Positions 28,028 through 36,574 of a stretch of DNA of 64,000 nucleotides are shown one piece after another. Each line of letters opens with the position of its first letter. Position 1 is the first letter of the stretch. This DNA is from Palsa-1439 sp050015495. GTDB lineage: Bacteria; Verrucomicrobiota; Verrucomicrobiia; Palsa-1439. The notes beneath the pieces are model-generated. The model did not search any database. It saw nothing but the letters and a program-made list of their open reading frames with translations, and had not been told where the DNA came from. The position numbers were made by a program, and so were the translations under genes. The stretch lies in the NCBI GenBank assembly GCA_050015495.1, contig JBEKBH010000001.1:62001-126000 (forward strand). Reading direction: 5' to 3'.

Positions 28028-29806
28028 ATGTTAGGCTCCGACCGAATGCTGGCGCTGGACATCGGCGCGTCCACCATCAAGGTGGGAGAATTTCAAGCCG
28101 TCAAGGGCCAGGGATTGCGGCTGACGAATTTCAACTATGCCGAACTCGGGATCGATCCCGAACACGAGGAAAATCGCAAGGCGCTGATCGTTTCCACCGT
28201 TCGCAATGTGATCCGCGAGAGAAACATCAAGGCCCGGAGTGTCGTGTTCAGCGTCTCCGGCCAATCCGTCTTCACCCGCTTCGTCAAGTTGCCGCCGGTC
28301 GATGAATCGAAGGTCGCCCAGATCATCCAGTATGAGGCCCAGCAGAACGTTCCCTTCCCGATCGATGAAGTCATTTGGGACTATCAATTGCTCGGCAGCA
28401 ACCCGCAAGGGGAGTTGGAGGTCGTGCTGCTGGCCATCAAGAGTGACATCATTGAAGACCTGACCGAAGGCGTGGAATCCTCCGGATTGCGGACGGACAT
28501 CGTGGATGTGGCCCCGATGGCACTCTACAACTCGGTCCGGTACAACTACGGCGAGCTCGAGGGATGCACCATGGTTGTCGACCTCGGGGCGCGCACCACC
28601 AACCTCCTGTTCCTGGAACAAAATCGCGTCTTCTCACGGTCCATCCCCATCGCCGGCAACGCCATCACGCAAAGCATCGCCTCGGAGTTCAACGTGCCGT
28701 TCCTCGAAGCGGAGCACATGAAAAAGACCCACGGCTTCGTGGCGTTGGGCGGGGCCTACGAGGAACCCGAAAACGAAACTCAGGCCCGCGTCAGCAAGAT
28801 CATCCGCAACGTGATGACCCGTCTCCACGCCGAGATTGCCCGTTCCATCAATTTCTACAAGGGACAACAGGGGGGCAACCTTCCCGCCCGCGTCCTGCTT
28901 TCGGGCGGCACCTCGATCATCCCGTACACGGATCGCTTCTTTAAGGAAAAGATCCAGACGGACATCGAATACTTCAATCCCTTCCGCAACGTGGAGATTG
29001 ACCCGCAAGTTTCCCGTGAAGAACTGGCCCGATGCGCGCATTTCTTTGGAGAGGTCGTCGGCTTGGGCTTGCGCAAGACCACCGAATGCCCCATCGAGGT
29101 CAATCTCCTTCCCAAATCGGCCCGCCGTCGCGAGCAGATGCAACACCAACGGCCGTATCTCGCCACCGCGGCTGCCTGTGTGCTGCTCATTCCGCTCTGC
29201 TGGATCGGGTACACACACAAAACGGTGGCCTTGAAGACCGCCCAACTGCGGGAATTGACCGACGAGGTCAAGAACCTGGACAACCTCAGCCAGCGCCTCG
29301 GCCGCGAACAGAACCAGTTGTCCGCGGTTCAGGGCAAAGCCGATCAAATCGTCTCGCTGGTTGACCAGCGGTCGCTCTGGCCGGAGCTGCTGCAAGACCT
29401 GACTTCGAGGCTCAGCTCGAACATATGGATCGTCTCCTTTACCCCGGATTCGGATGTCCCCGCCGGCGCCGCGCCCACAGCCGCGGCGCGTCCCCGGATG
29501 TCCGGTCGTGATGGACGCCGGGAAGGCGAGGAAAACGTTCCACCTCCGACAGCCACCTCCGGCTCCGCGGGTGGCGGCCCTGGCAGGGGCATCGCCGAAA
29601 TTCGCATCGAGGGCGCGGGGATTCACTCCGCAGACAATCCGGAGCAGGACATCCAGTTGGTCGATGATTTTGCCAAGAACCTGCGTGAGTCATCCTTCTA
29701 CGACAAGACGGACGTCGTGATTGATGTACCGCCAAACCCGACCTTGCAAGGGAAGACCTTTACCTTCACCATCCGCGCGAAACTGCTAAAACCCATCTCC
29801 ATGTAA
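28028..29806 (+). CDS. pilM: PilM-PilN fusion (Amuc_1101-like)
   Basis: 592 residues. Residues 1-360 are an actin-like PilM: MLALDIGASTIKVGEF (phosphate 1), MVVDLGARTTNLLF (phosphate 2) and RVLLSGGTSIIP (adenosine motif). A membrane helix (about 377-396) then leads into a PilN-like periplasmic part with a coiled coil and the WPELLQDLTSRL and IWIVSFTP segments. In Proteobacteria, PilM binds the cytoplasmic tail of separate PilN; here they are covalently joined, as in Akkermansia. It forms the inner-membrane alignment complex with the next two proteins. A second in-frame ATG six codons in is an alternative start. A Gly/Pro/Arg-rich linker sits near 475-520. Confidence 0.88.
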   Translation: MLGSDRMLALDIGASTIKVGEFQAVKGQGLRLTNFNYAELGIDPEHEENRKALIVSTVRNVIRERNIKARSVVFSVSGQSVFTRFVKLPPVDESKVAQIIQYEAQQNVPFPIDEVIWDYQLLGSNPQGELEVVLLAIKSDIIEDLTEGVESSGLRTDIVDVAPMALYNSVRYNYGELEGCTMVVDLGARTTNLLFLEQNRVFSRSIPIAGNAITQSIASEFNVPFLEAEHMKKTHGFVALGGAYEEPENETQARVSKIIRNVMTRLHAEIARSINFYKGQQGGNLPARVLLSGGTSIIPYTDRFFKEKIQTDIEYFNPFRNVEIDPQVSREELARCAHFFGEVVGLGLRKTTECPIEVNLLPKSARRREQMQHQRPYLATAAACVLLIPLCWIGYTHKTVALKTAQLRELTDEVKNLDNLSQRLGREQNQLSAVQGKADQIVSLVDQRSLWPELLQDLTSRLSSNIWIVSFTPDSDVPAGAAPTAAARPRMSGRDGRREGEENVPPPTATSGSAGGGPGRGIAEIRIEGAGIHSADNPEQDIQLVDDFAKNLRESSFYDKTDVVIDVPPNPTLQGKTFTFTIRAKLLKPISM

Positions 29807-29807
29807 T

Positions 29808-30734
29808 ATGAATCTCAAGTGGCTGAAACAGAACGCGTTGACGGTGGGGTTCGCGGCGGCTTTCGTCGTCGTGCTCGGGGTGTTAATCTGGCTGCAACAG
29901 GTTGCCGCGTCGAAGCGCGCTGAGGTCGATGCCGCCCTGGAGGAGCAACAGTCGCAATTCGACCATTTACGACAGCAGAAATCCGCGCCCTCGCGCGAGA
30001 GCATTGACGTCATCAAGCAAGACCGGGAGCAGGTTGACCAACTGTACGGTCGACTGGTGGGAGCCGTCGGCCACAGCATCGAAGTCCCGCCCGATCTCCG
30101 GCCTGTCGGTTTTCTTCAACTCATGGCCACGACGTTCTCGCGTCTTCATCAGGCGGCCGTGGCGGCGGGGACCAAACTTCAAGACGGATTCGCCTTCGGG
30201 TTTGACCGTTACGCCGGGGCATCCTCGACTCTCCCCGCGAAGAACCTTTCCCCCGAAGACACGAAGCGTGTCCTGACCCTGCTCGTCAAGCAACTGACTG
30301 CCATCGATCAAATTAGCACGTTGTTGATCTCCAACCGCGTGGCGGAAATTGACCAGATACGCCGCGCCGAGGTGGACACAAGCAGCGGCGGACCGCAGGG
30401 GGGCGAATCCCTGGATGCCTCGATCAAGACCAGCCCCAATGCATTGTATCAGGTTTTTCCCTTTGAGTTTCAGTTCAAGTGCTCCGGCGAAGCGTTGCGC
30501 GGGTTTCTCAACAGCCTGACCAAAGCAGACCTGTTCTTTGCCGTGCGACGACCACAGATCACCGGTCAAGTGCCCGCCACCGAGACGACGCCCACGGGAC
30601 TGGGAGTCGCCGCGACAACTGCGGACGCCGCGGTAACCGGTTCGTCCTTGTTGTCCGTGACCATGCGCATTGACCTGATCGAATTCCCGACTCCACAACC
30701 CGCCCGGAAGGAAGCGGTAAAACCAGGCGCCTGA
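29808..30734 (+). CDS. PilO-like protein (Amuc_1100-like)
   Basis: 308 residues: a short cytoplasmic start, one membrane helix (about 11-30), a coiled coil (about 31-75, with SQFDHLRQQK) and a periplasmic ferredoxin-like region in which YQVFPFEFQFKCSGEALRGFLNSLTKADLFFAVR is conserved in character with Amuc_1100. It starts two bases after the pilM stop. The Akkermansia protein is known for host effects, but its native role is taken to be PilO-like, as part of the alignment complex that bridges the inner membrane and the secretin. Primary identity to Amuc_1100 is probably low; the call rests on order and layout. Confidence 0.8.
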   Translation: MNLKWLKQNALTVGFAAAFVVVLGVLIWLQQVAASKRAEVDAALEEQQSQFDHLRQQKSAPSRESIDVIKQDREQVDQLYGRLVGAVGHSIEVPPDLRPVGFLQLMATTFSRLHQAAVAAGTKLQDGFAFGFDRYAGASSTLPAKNLSPEDTKRVLTLLVKQLTAIDQISTLLISNRVAEIDQIRRAEVDTSSGGPQGGESLDASIKTSPNALYQVFPFEFQFKCSGEALRGFLNSLTKADLFFAVRRPQITGQVPATETTPTGLGVAATTADAAVTGSSLLSVTMRIDLIEFPTPQPARKEAVKPGA

Positions 30735-30768
30735 CAGGCGCGTCCGAGGTACGAGCGAAAAGACCAAC

Positions 30769-31584
30769 ATGGACTTCCTGAAGAGACACTACGAGAAGGT
30801 TGTGCTAGCGGTGGCACTGGTAGCGCTGATCGTCTCCGCAGTTGTTCTGGCGTTGCGGGTCAACCAACTCAGCAGCGAGGGTCCGACCATGCGGGCGACA
30901 AGCCACAGCACCCCCACCCCGCACGTTCCCCTGGGATCGTACTCCAACGCCATCCAATCACTGGCCGAGCCGTCATTGTGGACAAATGTGGAGGTCGACC
31001 CGTTCCGACCCTTGGTCGGCGCGGTGGTACCCTCGCCATCGATAAACTCCACCAGCCCCTCCCCTTCGACGGTGGAGTTTCCCGTCAGCCTTCTCAGCGT
31101 GGTACGCAAGCCGTTCAAGCTGTTGTTCATGACGTATTCGCCCGATGCGACCACCGGCGGGTACAATTTCCAGATCAATTTCCAGTTCCGTGCGCGGACG
31201 TTCTTTATCCCCGCGGTGGGCGATACGATCAAGGATCATTACGAGGACACCGGATATCGCATTGCCACGTTCGTAAAGAAATCCATCGCCGTCAAGGATC
31301 CAAGTCTCGGCATCACACGGGACAAGGACGTGTCCGAACTCACCGTGCAGCACGAAGGGGGCGCCCCCGTCGTCCTGGTCCTCGGACAGGAGAGCGAAGA
31401 CCAGGAGCCCGTGGCTCGGGTGCATTGCGCCGCCGACGGGCAAACGGGTGATTATCGACGCGGACAATCGTTCACCTGCAAAGGCGTCACGTACGAAGTC
31501 TTTGACATTGACATCAATCTGAAACAGATGGTAATCGTTGACACACAAACACAGGAGCGGCACATCATCAAGTCCCAGCAGTAG
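30769..31584 (+). CDS. PilP-like pilus-operon protein (Amuc_1099-like)
   Basis: 271 residues with a membrane helix at about 9-27 and a long periplasmic part. An early Pro/Ser-rich linker is followed by two beta-rich domains (LLFMTYSPDATTGGYNFQINFQF, then GQSFTCKGVTYEVFDID). The position between the PilO-like gene and the secretin equals that of pilP, which in other bacteria docks the alignment complex onto the secretin N-domains, and of Amuc_1099 in Akkermansia. It has no lipobox, unlike classical PilP, and is membrane-anchored instead. Confidence 0.7.
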   Translation: MDFLKRHYEKVVLAVALVALIVSAVVLALRVNQLSSEGPTMRATSHSTPTPHVPLGSYSNAIQSLAEPSLWTNVEVDPFRPLVGAVVPSPSINSTSPSPSTVEFPVSLLSVVRKPFKLLFMTYSPDATTGGYNFQINFQFRARTFFIPAVGDTIKDHYEDTGYRIATFVKKSIAVKDPSLGITRDKDVSELTVQHEGGAPVVLVLGQESEDQEPVARVHCAADGQTGDYRRGQSFTCKGVTYEVFDIDINLKQMVIVDTQTQERHIIKSQQ

Positions 31585-31686
31585 TTTGACTTACGAAAGC
31601 GCTTCAAACTGGCTGGTTCGTCTGCGGCAATGGGGGGATGTGCGCAGAGCCTCTGGCGAGTCGTGAACGGAACGGAGAATCGTCAT

Positions 31687-34188
31687 ATGACAAGAATGGT
31701 ATTGGTATTACTCACGAGCACTGCCTGCTTCTTCGCGTCGATGGACCTGCGTGCCGCGCCCTCCGATCCCTCCTCCACGGGCTCCTCGACTGCCGAGCAG
31801 GCCGCCCGGGAAGAACTCGTTCGCCGCCAGGAAGCCCAATTGGCTGCCGAGAGACTGCTCACCCAGGGCGAGAAACTTTTCTACGCCGGCAAGTACTCCG
31901 AAGCCGTCGCCAAGCTCGAACAAGGCCTCAAGCTGCTGCCCCGCGCCCCCGCAACCGAAGTGGATTACAATCGGGCGCTTCACGGGTTGACGGACTCCTA
32001 CACACGGCTCGCTGACGCCGCGTTTCACAGTGGCGACATCGCCAATGCCCGTTCTCTCGCGGGCAAGGCACTGGAATACGATCCCGAAAACGGGACGGCA
32101 AAGAACATCCTTGCCAGGGCCAAAGAGGCCGACTTGGAGAAGACCACGGCAAACCCGACCGGGTCCCGGTTGGATGAGACCCCCGAATTCGTGGCTAAAA
32201 AAGATCAGATCAAAAAGCTGTTCCGGGAAGGCAAGATTCTTATGAACTCCGGCCAGTACGATGAGGCGGAGAGCCGTTTTCAACAGATTTTGATCCTGGA
32301 CCCCTACAATGCTGACGCCACTGCCCTGCTCAAGACCCTGAATAAGCAACGCATCGACTACGCTCAGGGTTCTCAAGATGAAACGCGCGTGCATCGTCTT
32401 TGGGAGGTATCAGACCGCTGGACTCCACCCATTAGCAGCGAGGTGCAACCCCCCAAGTCCGAGGAACGTGTTGGCCCGATCGTTCGCGATGCCCTCCGCC
32501 AGGAGAACATCATCAAGAAGCTTAACGAAATTGTGATCCCCGAAATCAACTATCGCGAGGCGGTCGTCAGCGACGTCATCACCTTCTTGAGTGACGAGAG
32601 CCGCACGCTTGACCCGGAGAAAGTGGGCGTCAACATCGTCTTGAGCAGTGGCGCCGGAGGAGGCGCACCGCCCAAGACCGGGTCAGCTCCTGCGGCGACC
32701 CCCACGGCCCCGGGCGCCGAACCCGCCGCCGCAACCGCTCCGTCGGCGGAGCAGTCCGAGTCGTTCGGTCAGAAGATTACCCTGTCGTTGCGCAATGTCC
32801 CGTTGATTGACGCCCTGAAATACGTGACCACCCTCGCCGGTTTGAAGTACCGCATCGAGTCCAGCGCGGTGTTGATCTTGCCCCTCGATGCCCCCGAAGG
32901 CCAGATGGTAACGCGTTCCTATCCGGTCACGCCCGGCGTGTTTAAGACCATCGGCGGAGGCGCCCCGTCCGCGGCCCCCGCCACCCCCGTGGGCGCTGTC
33001 GGATCGTACCGCTCGATCGGCGACATTGGGGCTACCGCCGCCGCTGTGGAGACCAATGATGTCATGGGCACCTTCCGAAGCGCCGGGGTTCCTTTCCCAC
33101 CTGGATCGAGCCTCGTGTATAATGCACGGACCAGCACCATCATCATCCGCAATACGCCGGAGAACCTGGAGATTTTCGAGCGCGTACTGTCGGCCTACAA
33201 CTTTGTGCCGTCCCAAATCGAGATCGAGGCCAAGTTCGTGCAAATCTCCCAAAACGACCTGGACGAACTGGGTTTTGACTGGCAGCTGGGCACCAAGTCG
33301 CTGGGAAGCTTTGACGTCACCGGTGGCAGCGGCGCGGAGGCATTCCCCCCGGGCAGTGGCGCCGTCTCCAGCCCGTCTTATGATATTACCTCAGGTCTAC
33401 AGGACAGTTCCGCGATTCAAGGAAATGCCATCTCCTCCCTGCTGGCCGCCAACGGCTTTGGCACGACGTCTTCGCCACAGGACCAGATTGCGACGATTCG
33501 AGGCATCCTGACGAATCCGCAGTTCCAGGTCGTCATCAAGGCTCTCGCCCAAAAGCAAAGCGCGGACACGCTCTCAGCGCCCAAGGTCACGACCGTCAGC
33601 GGCCAACAAGCGCAGATTCGCTCCGTCCAGGAGTTTATCTACCCGACATCGTGGTCGATACCCACGGCGACCTCCTCCGGTGGCGGCGTGACCGGCGGTG
33701 GTGCATCGGCGGTGACTCCGTCGATTCCCAGTACATTCCAGACGCGCGAAGTCGGCGTTCTTCTCAATGTGACACCCGAGGTTGGCGCGGACGGCTACAC
33801 GATCAACCTGACTCTCGCGCCCGAAGTATCGGAATTTCTCGGGTTTATCAACTATGGCAGCCCCATCGGTTTGTCGTCGGGCGCCGGCAACGTGGTCACC
33901 ACGCCGAACAATATCGAAGAACCCCTCTTCTCCAGCGAGAACCTCACAACAAGCGTCGTGATTTGGGATGGCCAAACCGTCGTCCTCGGGGGTTTGATTA
34001 CGGAGCAGTTGACTAAAATCGATGACAAAGTGCCGCTCCTCGGCGATCTGCCCCTGGTCGGCCGGTTGTTCCAATCCAAGGTTACGCAGCGCTCCAAGCT
34101 CAATCTTCTCATTTTTGTGACGGCCCGCTTGATTGATCCGGCGGGTAACTTGGTCCATCGCGCGCCCTTGGCGGTCAGCGCACGCTAA
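31687..34188 (+). CDS. Type IV pilus/type II-type secretin (Amuc_1098-like)
   Basis: 833 residues from ATG 31687, which follows a GGAG site; the frame is open to 31630 but the signal peptide (VLVLLTSTACFFASMDLRAA) begins at 31687. N-terminal TPR-like helical repeats (about 40-170) replace the AMIN domains of PilQ. N-type domains follow, including VPLIDALKYVTTLAGLKYRIESS. The secretin core (about 600-825) has VSGQQAQIRSVQEFIYPT, GVLLNVTPEVGADGYTINLTL and VPLLGDLPLVGRLFQSK. It forms the outer membrane channel for the pilus. Low-complexity Ala/Pro linkers lie near 335-360 and 435-450. Confidence 0.92.
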   Translation: MTRMVLVLLTSTACFFASMDLRAAPSDPSSTGSSTAEQAAREELVRRQEAQLAAERLLTQGEKLFYAGKYSEAVAKLEQGLKLLPRAPATEVDYNRALHGLTDSYTRLADAAFHSGDIANARSLAGKALEYDPENGTAKNILARAKEADLEKTTANPTGSRLDETPEFVAKKDQIKKLFREGKILMNSGQYDEAESRFQQILILDPYNADATALLKTLNKQRIDYAQGSQDETRVHRLWEVSDRWTPPISSEVQPPKSEERVGPIVRDALRQENIIKKLNEIVIPEINYREAVVSDVITFLSDESRTLDPEKVGVNIVLSSGAGGGAPPKTGSAPAATPTAPGAEPAAATAPSAEQSESFGQKITLSLRNVPLIDALKYVTTLAGLKYRIESSAVLILPLDAPEGQMVTRSYPVTPGVFKTIGGGAPSAAPATPVGAVGSYRSIGDIGATAAAVETNDVMGTFRSAGVPFPPGSSLVYNARTSTIIIRNTPENLEIFERVLSAYNFVPSQIEIEAKFVQISQNDLDELGFDWQLGTKSLGSFDVTGGSGAEAFPPGSGAVSSPSYDITSGLQDSSAIQGNAISSLLAANGFGTTSSPQDQIATIRGILTNPQFQVVIKALAQKQSADTLSAPKVTTVSGQQAQIRSVQEFIYPTSWSIPTATSSGGGVTGGGASAVTPSIPSTFQTREVGVLLNVTPEVGADGYTINLTLAPEVSEFLGFINYGSPIGLSSGAGNVVTTPNNIEEPLFSSENLTTSVVIWDGQTVVLGGLITEQLTKIDDKVPLLGDLPLVGRLFQSKVTQRSKLNLLIFVTARLIDPAGNLVHRAPLAVSAR

Positions 34189-34240
34189 CGACAATACCGG
34201 TTCCCAGCGCTCGGCGTCTCACGATGACGAGCCGGGTGGA

Positions 34241-34269
34241 TTGTCTTGCCTCTGTCAGCGTGATACCCT
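34241..34269 (+). promoter_or_regulatory. Promoter for exonuclease gene, leaderless spacing
   Basis: TTGTCT, 17-base spacer, TACCCT, then nine bases to the ATG at 34279. No Shine-Dalgarno sequence fits in this gap. Confidence 0.45.
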
Positions 34270-34278
34270 GATCCACCG

Positions 34279-35172
34279 ATGCCTGCTACCGTACTTCTTT
34301 ACGACGCGTACTCCCTGATTTATCGCGCCTTTTACGCCATCCGGTCCCTCTCGGGGCCGGACGGTCAACCAGTCAATGCGATTTATGCCCTGGCCAAGAT
34401 GCTCCAGAAGATGGCCGCCGACCACACACCCTCGCATCACGCGGCCGTATTCGACCTCGGCGCACCCCGCAAACGATTGACTCTGCTGCCCTCGTACAAG
34501 GCACAGCGGCCGCCCACGCCGCCGGATCTGGATCGTCAGCTTCCGGTGATCCGGGACCTGCTGGACGCCATGCGTGTTCCGCTCGTCGAAACGGAGGGCG
34601 AGGAAGCCGACGACATTATCGCCACGCTGGCTGTCCGCGCCGCCGGCGATCACAATGTCCTGATTGCCAGCAACGACAAAGACTTTATGCAACTCGTGTC
34701 TTCGCGCGTCCACCTGCTTCGACCAGACGGAAAGGAAACCGCCATCGTCGATCCGGAACGCGTCCGAGAACGATATGGTGTCTCGCCGGGGCAGATCATC
34801 GATTTTCTCAGCTTGCTGGGCGACTCTGTGGATAATATTCCGGGTGCGCCGGGCGTAGGCGAAAAGACCGCGGCCCAACTGTTGCAAAGCTACGGTACGC
34901 TGGACAACTTGCTGGCCCATGTTGCCGAGATCACAAAACCAAAACTGCGCGACAGCCTCGTCGCCTCGGCGGAAAGACTTCAGATGAACCGTCAACTCAT
35001 CAGACTCCAGGTAGATCTTCCCCTCTCCGTGGGTCTGGAAAACCTGAAAGTCCAGGCCCCCGACGCGACCGCCCTCGCCGCGATCTACCGTCGTTGTGGT
35101 TTCAAATCCCTGTTGAGCCGGATCGAGCACACTCCCCCGCCTGACGAACCGGATCTGTTTGCCGGAACGTGA
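34279..35172 (+). CDS. Stand-alone 5'-3' exonuclease (FEN/PolI N-domain family)
   Basis: 297 residues, the size of the Pol I N-terminal domain alone. Motifs: LLYDAYSLIYRAFYA (first metal Asp), VFDLGAPRKRLTLLPSYKAQRP, EGEEADDIIATLA (acidic cluster), SNDKDFMQLV, and the H3TH DNA-binding segment GDSVDNIPGAPGVGEKTAAQLL. It should cut 5' flaps and RNA primers. Many bacteria carry a separate copy besides polA; whether a full polA exists elsewhere cannot be seen. A strong hairpin follows the stop. Confidence 0.9.
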   Translation: MPATVLLYDAYSLIYRAFYAIRSLSGPDGQPVNAIYALAKMLQKMAADHTPSHHAAVFDLGAPRKRLTLLPSYKAQRPPTPPDLDRQLPVIRDLLDAMRVPLVETEGEEADDIIATLAVRAAGDHNVLIASNDKDFMQLVSSRVHLLRPDGKETAIVDPERVRERYGVSPGQIIDFLSLLGDSVDNIPGAPGVGEKTAAQLLQSYGTLDNLLAHVAEITKPKLRDSLVASAERLQMNRQLIRLQVDLPLSVGLENLKVQAPDATALAAIYRRCGFKSLLSRIEHTPPPDEPDLFAGT

Positions 35173-35173
35173 A

Positions 35174-35204
35174 GCGGCGATCCGGTGTTTGCGCGGATCG
35201 CCGC
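35174..35204. terminator. Bidirectional terminator hairpin
   Basis: Perfect 11-bp stem (35174-35184 GCGGCGATCCG; 35194-35204 CGGATCGCCGC) with a 9-base loop, starting two bases after the exonuclease stop and 25 bases beyond the pilC stop on the other strand. No T-tract is seen on either side, so termination strength is uncertain. Confidence 0.6.
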
Positions 35205-35229
35205 CCGTGTTCGAATCCCCTAAAACTCG

Positions 35230-36525
35230 CTAACCGCTCAAATTCTGGATGACGTTGATTAGCGGCAGGAACATCGCGATGACGATGCCACCCACGATGA
35301 CCGCCAGGACGACAATCATAACCGGTTCCAGCAACGATGTGATGGCGCCCACCGCGTTATCGACTTCATCATCGTAGACGTCAGCCACCTTCATCAGCAT
35401 GTCTGGTAGGGCGCCGGTTTCCTCACCGACATCGACCATGCTAACGACCATGGCCGGGAACACCCCGGAGGCTTCCAGCGGCTGGACGATGCGCTCCCCT
35501 TCCTTGACCGAATCGTGAATCTGGGAAACCGCCTTGGCGATCACGGCATTCCCCGAGGTTTCTCGCACGATGTTGAGGGCCTGTAAAATCGGGACGCCGC
35601 TGGCCACGAGCGTGCCCAATGTGCGCGTAAACCGCGCAATGCCGACCTTGCGAATCAGTTGCCCGAAGACGGGAGCGTTCAGCTTGAGCATGTCGATGTA
35701 GTACCGGCCCTTCACCGTCTTGCCGAGCATCTTGATCGCGATCCAGAGAGCGACAATACACCCGGCCACAAGCGGAAACTGGTTCTTCACCATATTGCTG
35801 CAGGCAAGCACAAACAAGGTCAGCGCAGGCAACGACTTGCCCTCCAAGAGATCGGTAAAGATCTCCTGAAACTTCGGGATCACCACGATCATCAGGAACG
35901 TGACGATCCCCAACGCAACCACGATGACCACCGTCGGATACACCATGGCCGAAATGACCTTGCCCTTGATCTTTTCGGCTTTTTCCTGAAAGTCGGCCAG
36001 TCGCGAAAGCGTGACGTCCAGCACGCCGCCCGCCTCGCCCGCGCGAACCATGTTCACATAGAGCTTGTTGAAAACTTTGGGATGTTGTGAGAGGGCCTCG
36101 CTGAACGTGCTGCCGCCTTCCACGCTTTCCGCAAGCTGCTGCAGCGTCCGTTTCAAGGTGGCGTTCTTCTCGCCCTTGCGAAGGACATCCAAGCCGCGCA
36201 GGAGCGGCAAGCCCGCGTCAATCAACGTCGCCAATTGCCGCGTGAACGTCGTCAATACCTTCGTTTTGACCTTGCCGGTGCTAAGAAACTTCAGTTCGAG
36301 CGATCCAAGACCCTTCTTGCCACCTGTTTTACCACCGGCTGGCCCCACCGGAGCGGCTGTTTTCGCACTCTTCTTGGTCGCCGCCTTGTCCGCCTCCGCA
36401 ACATTGGTGGGAAAGTACCCCATCTCCCGGATCCGGCTAACGGCCGAGGTGGTGCTTTCGCTTTCCAGTACGCCGGTGACTTCCTTGCCCCGTGAATCCA
36501 ACGCTACATAGCTGAACTTTGTCAT
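35230..36525 (-). CDS. pilC: Type IV pilus inner-membrane platform protein PilC
   Basis: 431 residues with two T2SSF domains (about 100-225 and 300-425) and three membrane helices. Motifs: FTRQLATLIDAGLPLLRGL, NMVRAGEAGGVLDVTLSRLA and, in the second repeat, LGTLVASGVPILQALNIV and MVDVGEETGALPDML. It is the platform on which PilB and PilT act. A Lys/Gly/Ala-rich linker (about 47-75) separates an N-terminal domain (FSYVALDSRGKEVTGVLE). It is the last gene of the pilB2-pilT-pilB-pilC operon, 49 bases after pilB. Confidence 0.95.
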   Translation of the reverse strand: MTKFSYVALDSRGKEVTGVLESESTTSAVSRIREMGYFPTNVAEADKAATKKSAKTAAPVGPAGGKTGGKKGLGSLELKFLSTGKVKTKVLTTFTRQLATLIDAGLPLLRGLDVLRKGEKNATLKRTLQQLAESVEGGSTFSEALSQHPKVFNKLYVNMVRAGEAGGVLDVTLSRLADFQEKAEKIKGKVISAMVYPTVVIVVALGIVTFLMIVVIPKFQEIFTDLLEGKSLPALTLFVLACSNMVKNQFPLVAGCIVALWIAIKMLGKTVKGRYYIDMLKLNAPVFGQLIRKVGIARFTRTLGTLVASGVPILQALNIVRETSGNAVIAKAVSQIHDSVKEGERIVQPLEASGVFPAMVVSMVDVGEETGALPDMLMKVADVYDDEVDNAVGAITSLLEPVMIVVLAVIVGGIVIAMFLPLINVIQNLSG

Positions 36526-36574
36526 AGCCGTCCTCCGCGTCTGTCACCCACGCCCGGGGTGGGCACCGGCACCG

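Noticed and set aside
35207..35230. GTTCGAATCCCC string resembling the T-arm end of a tRNA
   Set aside because: No cloverleaf can be built; the bases before it form the 11-bp hairpin and the exonuclease coding end.
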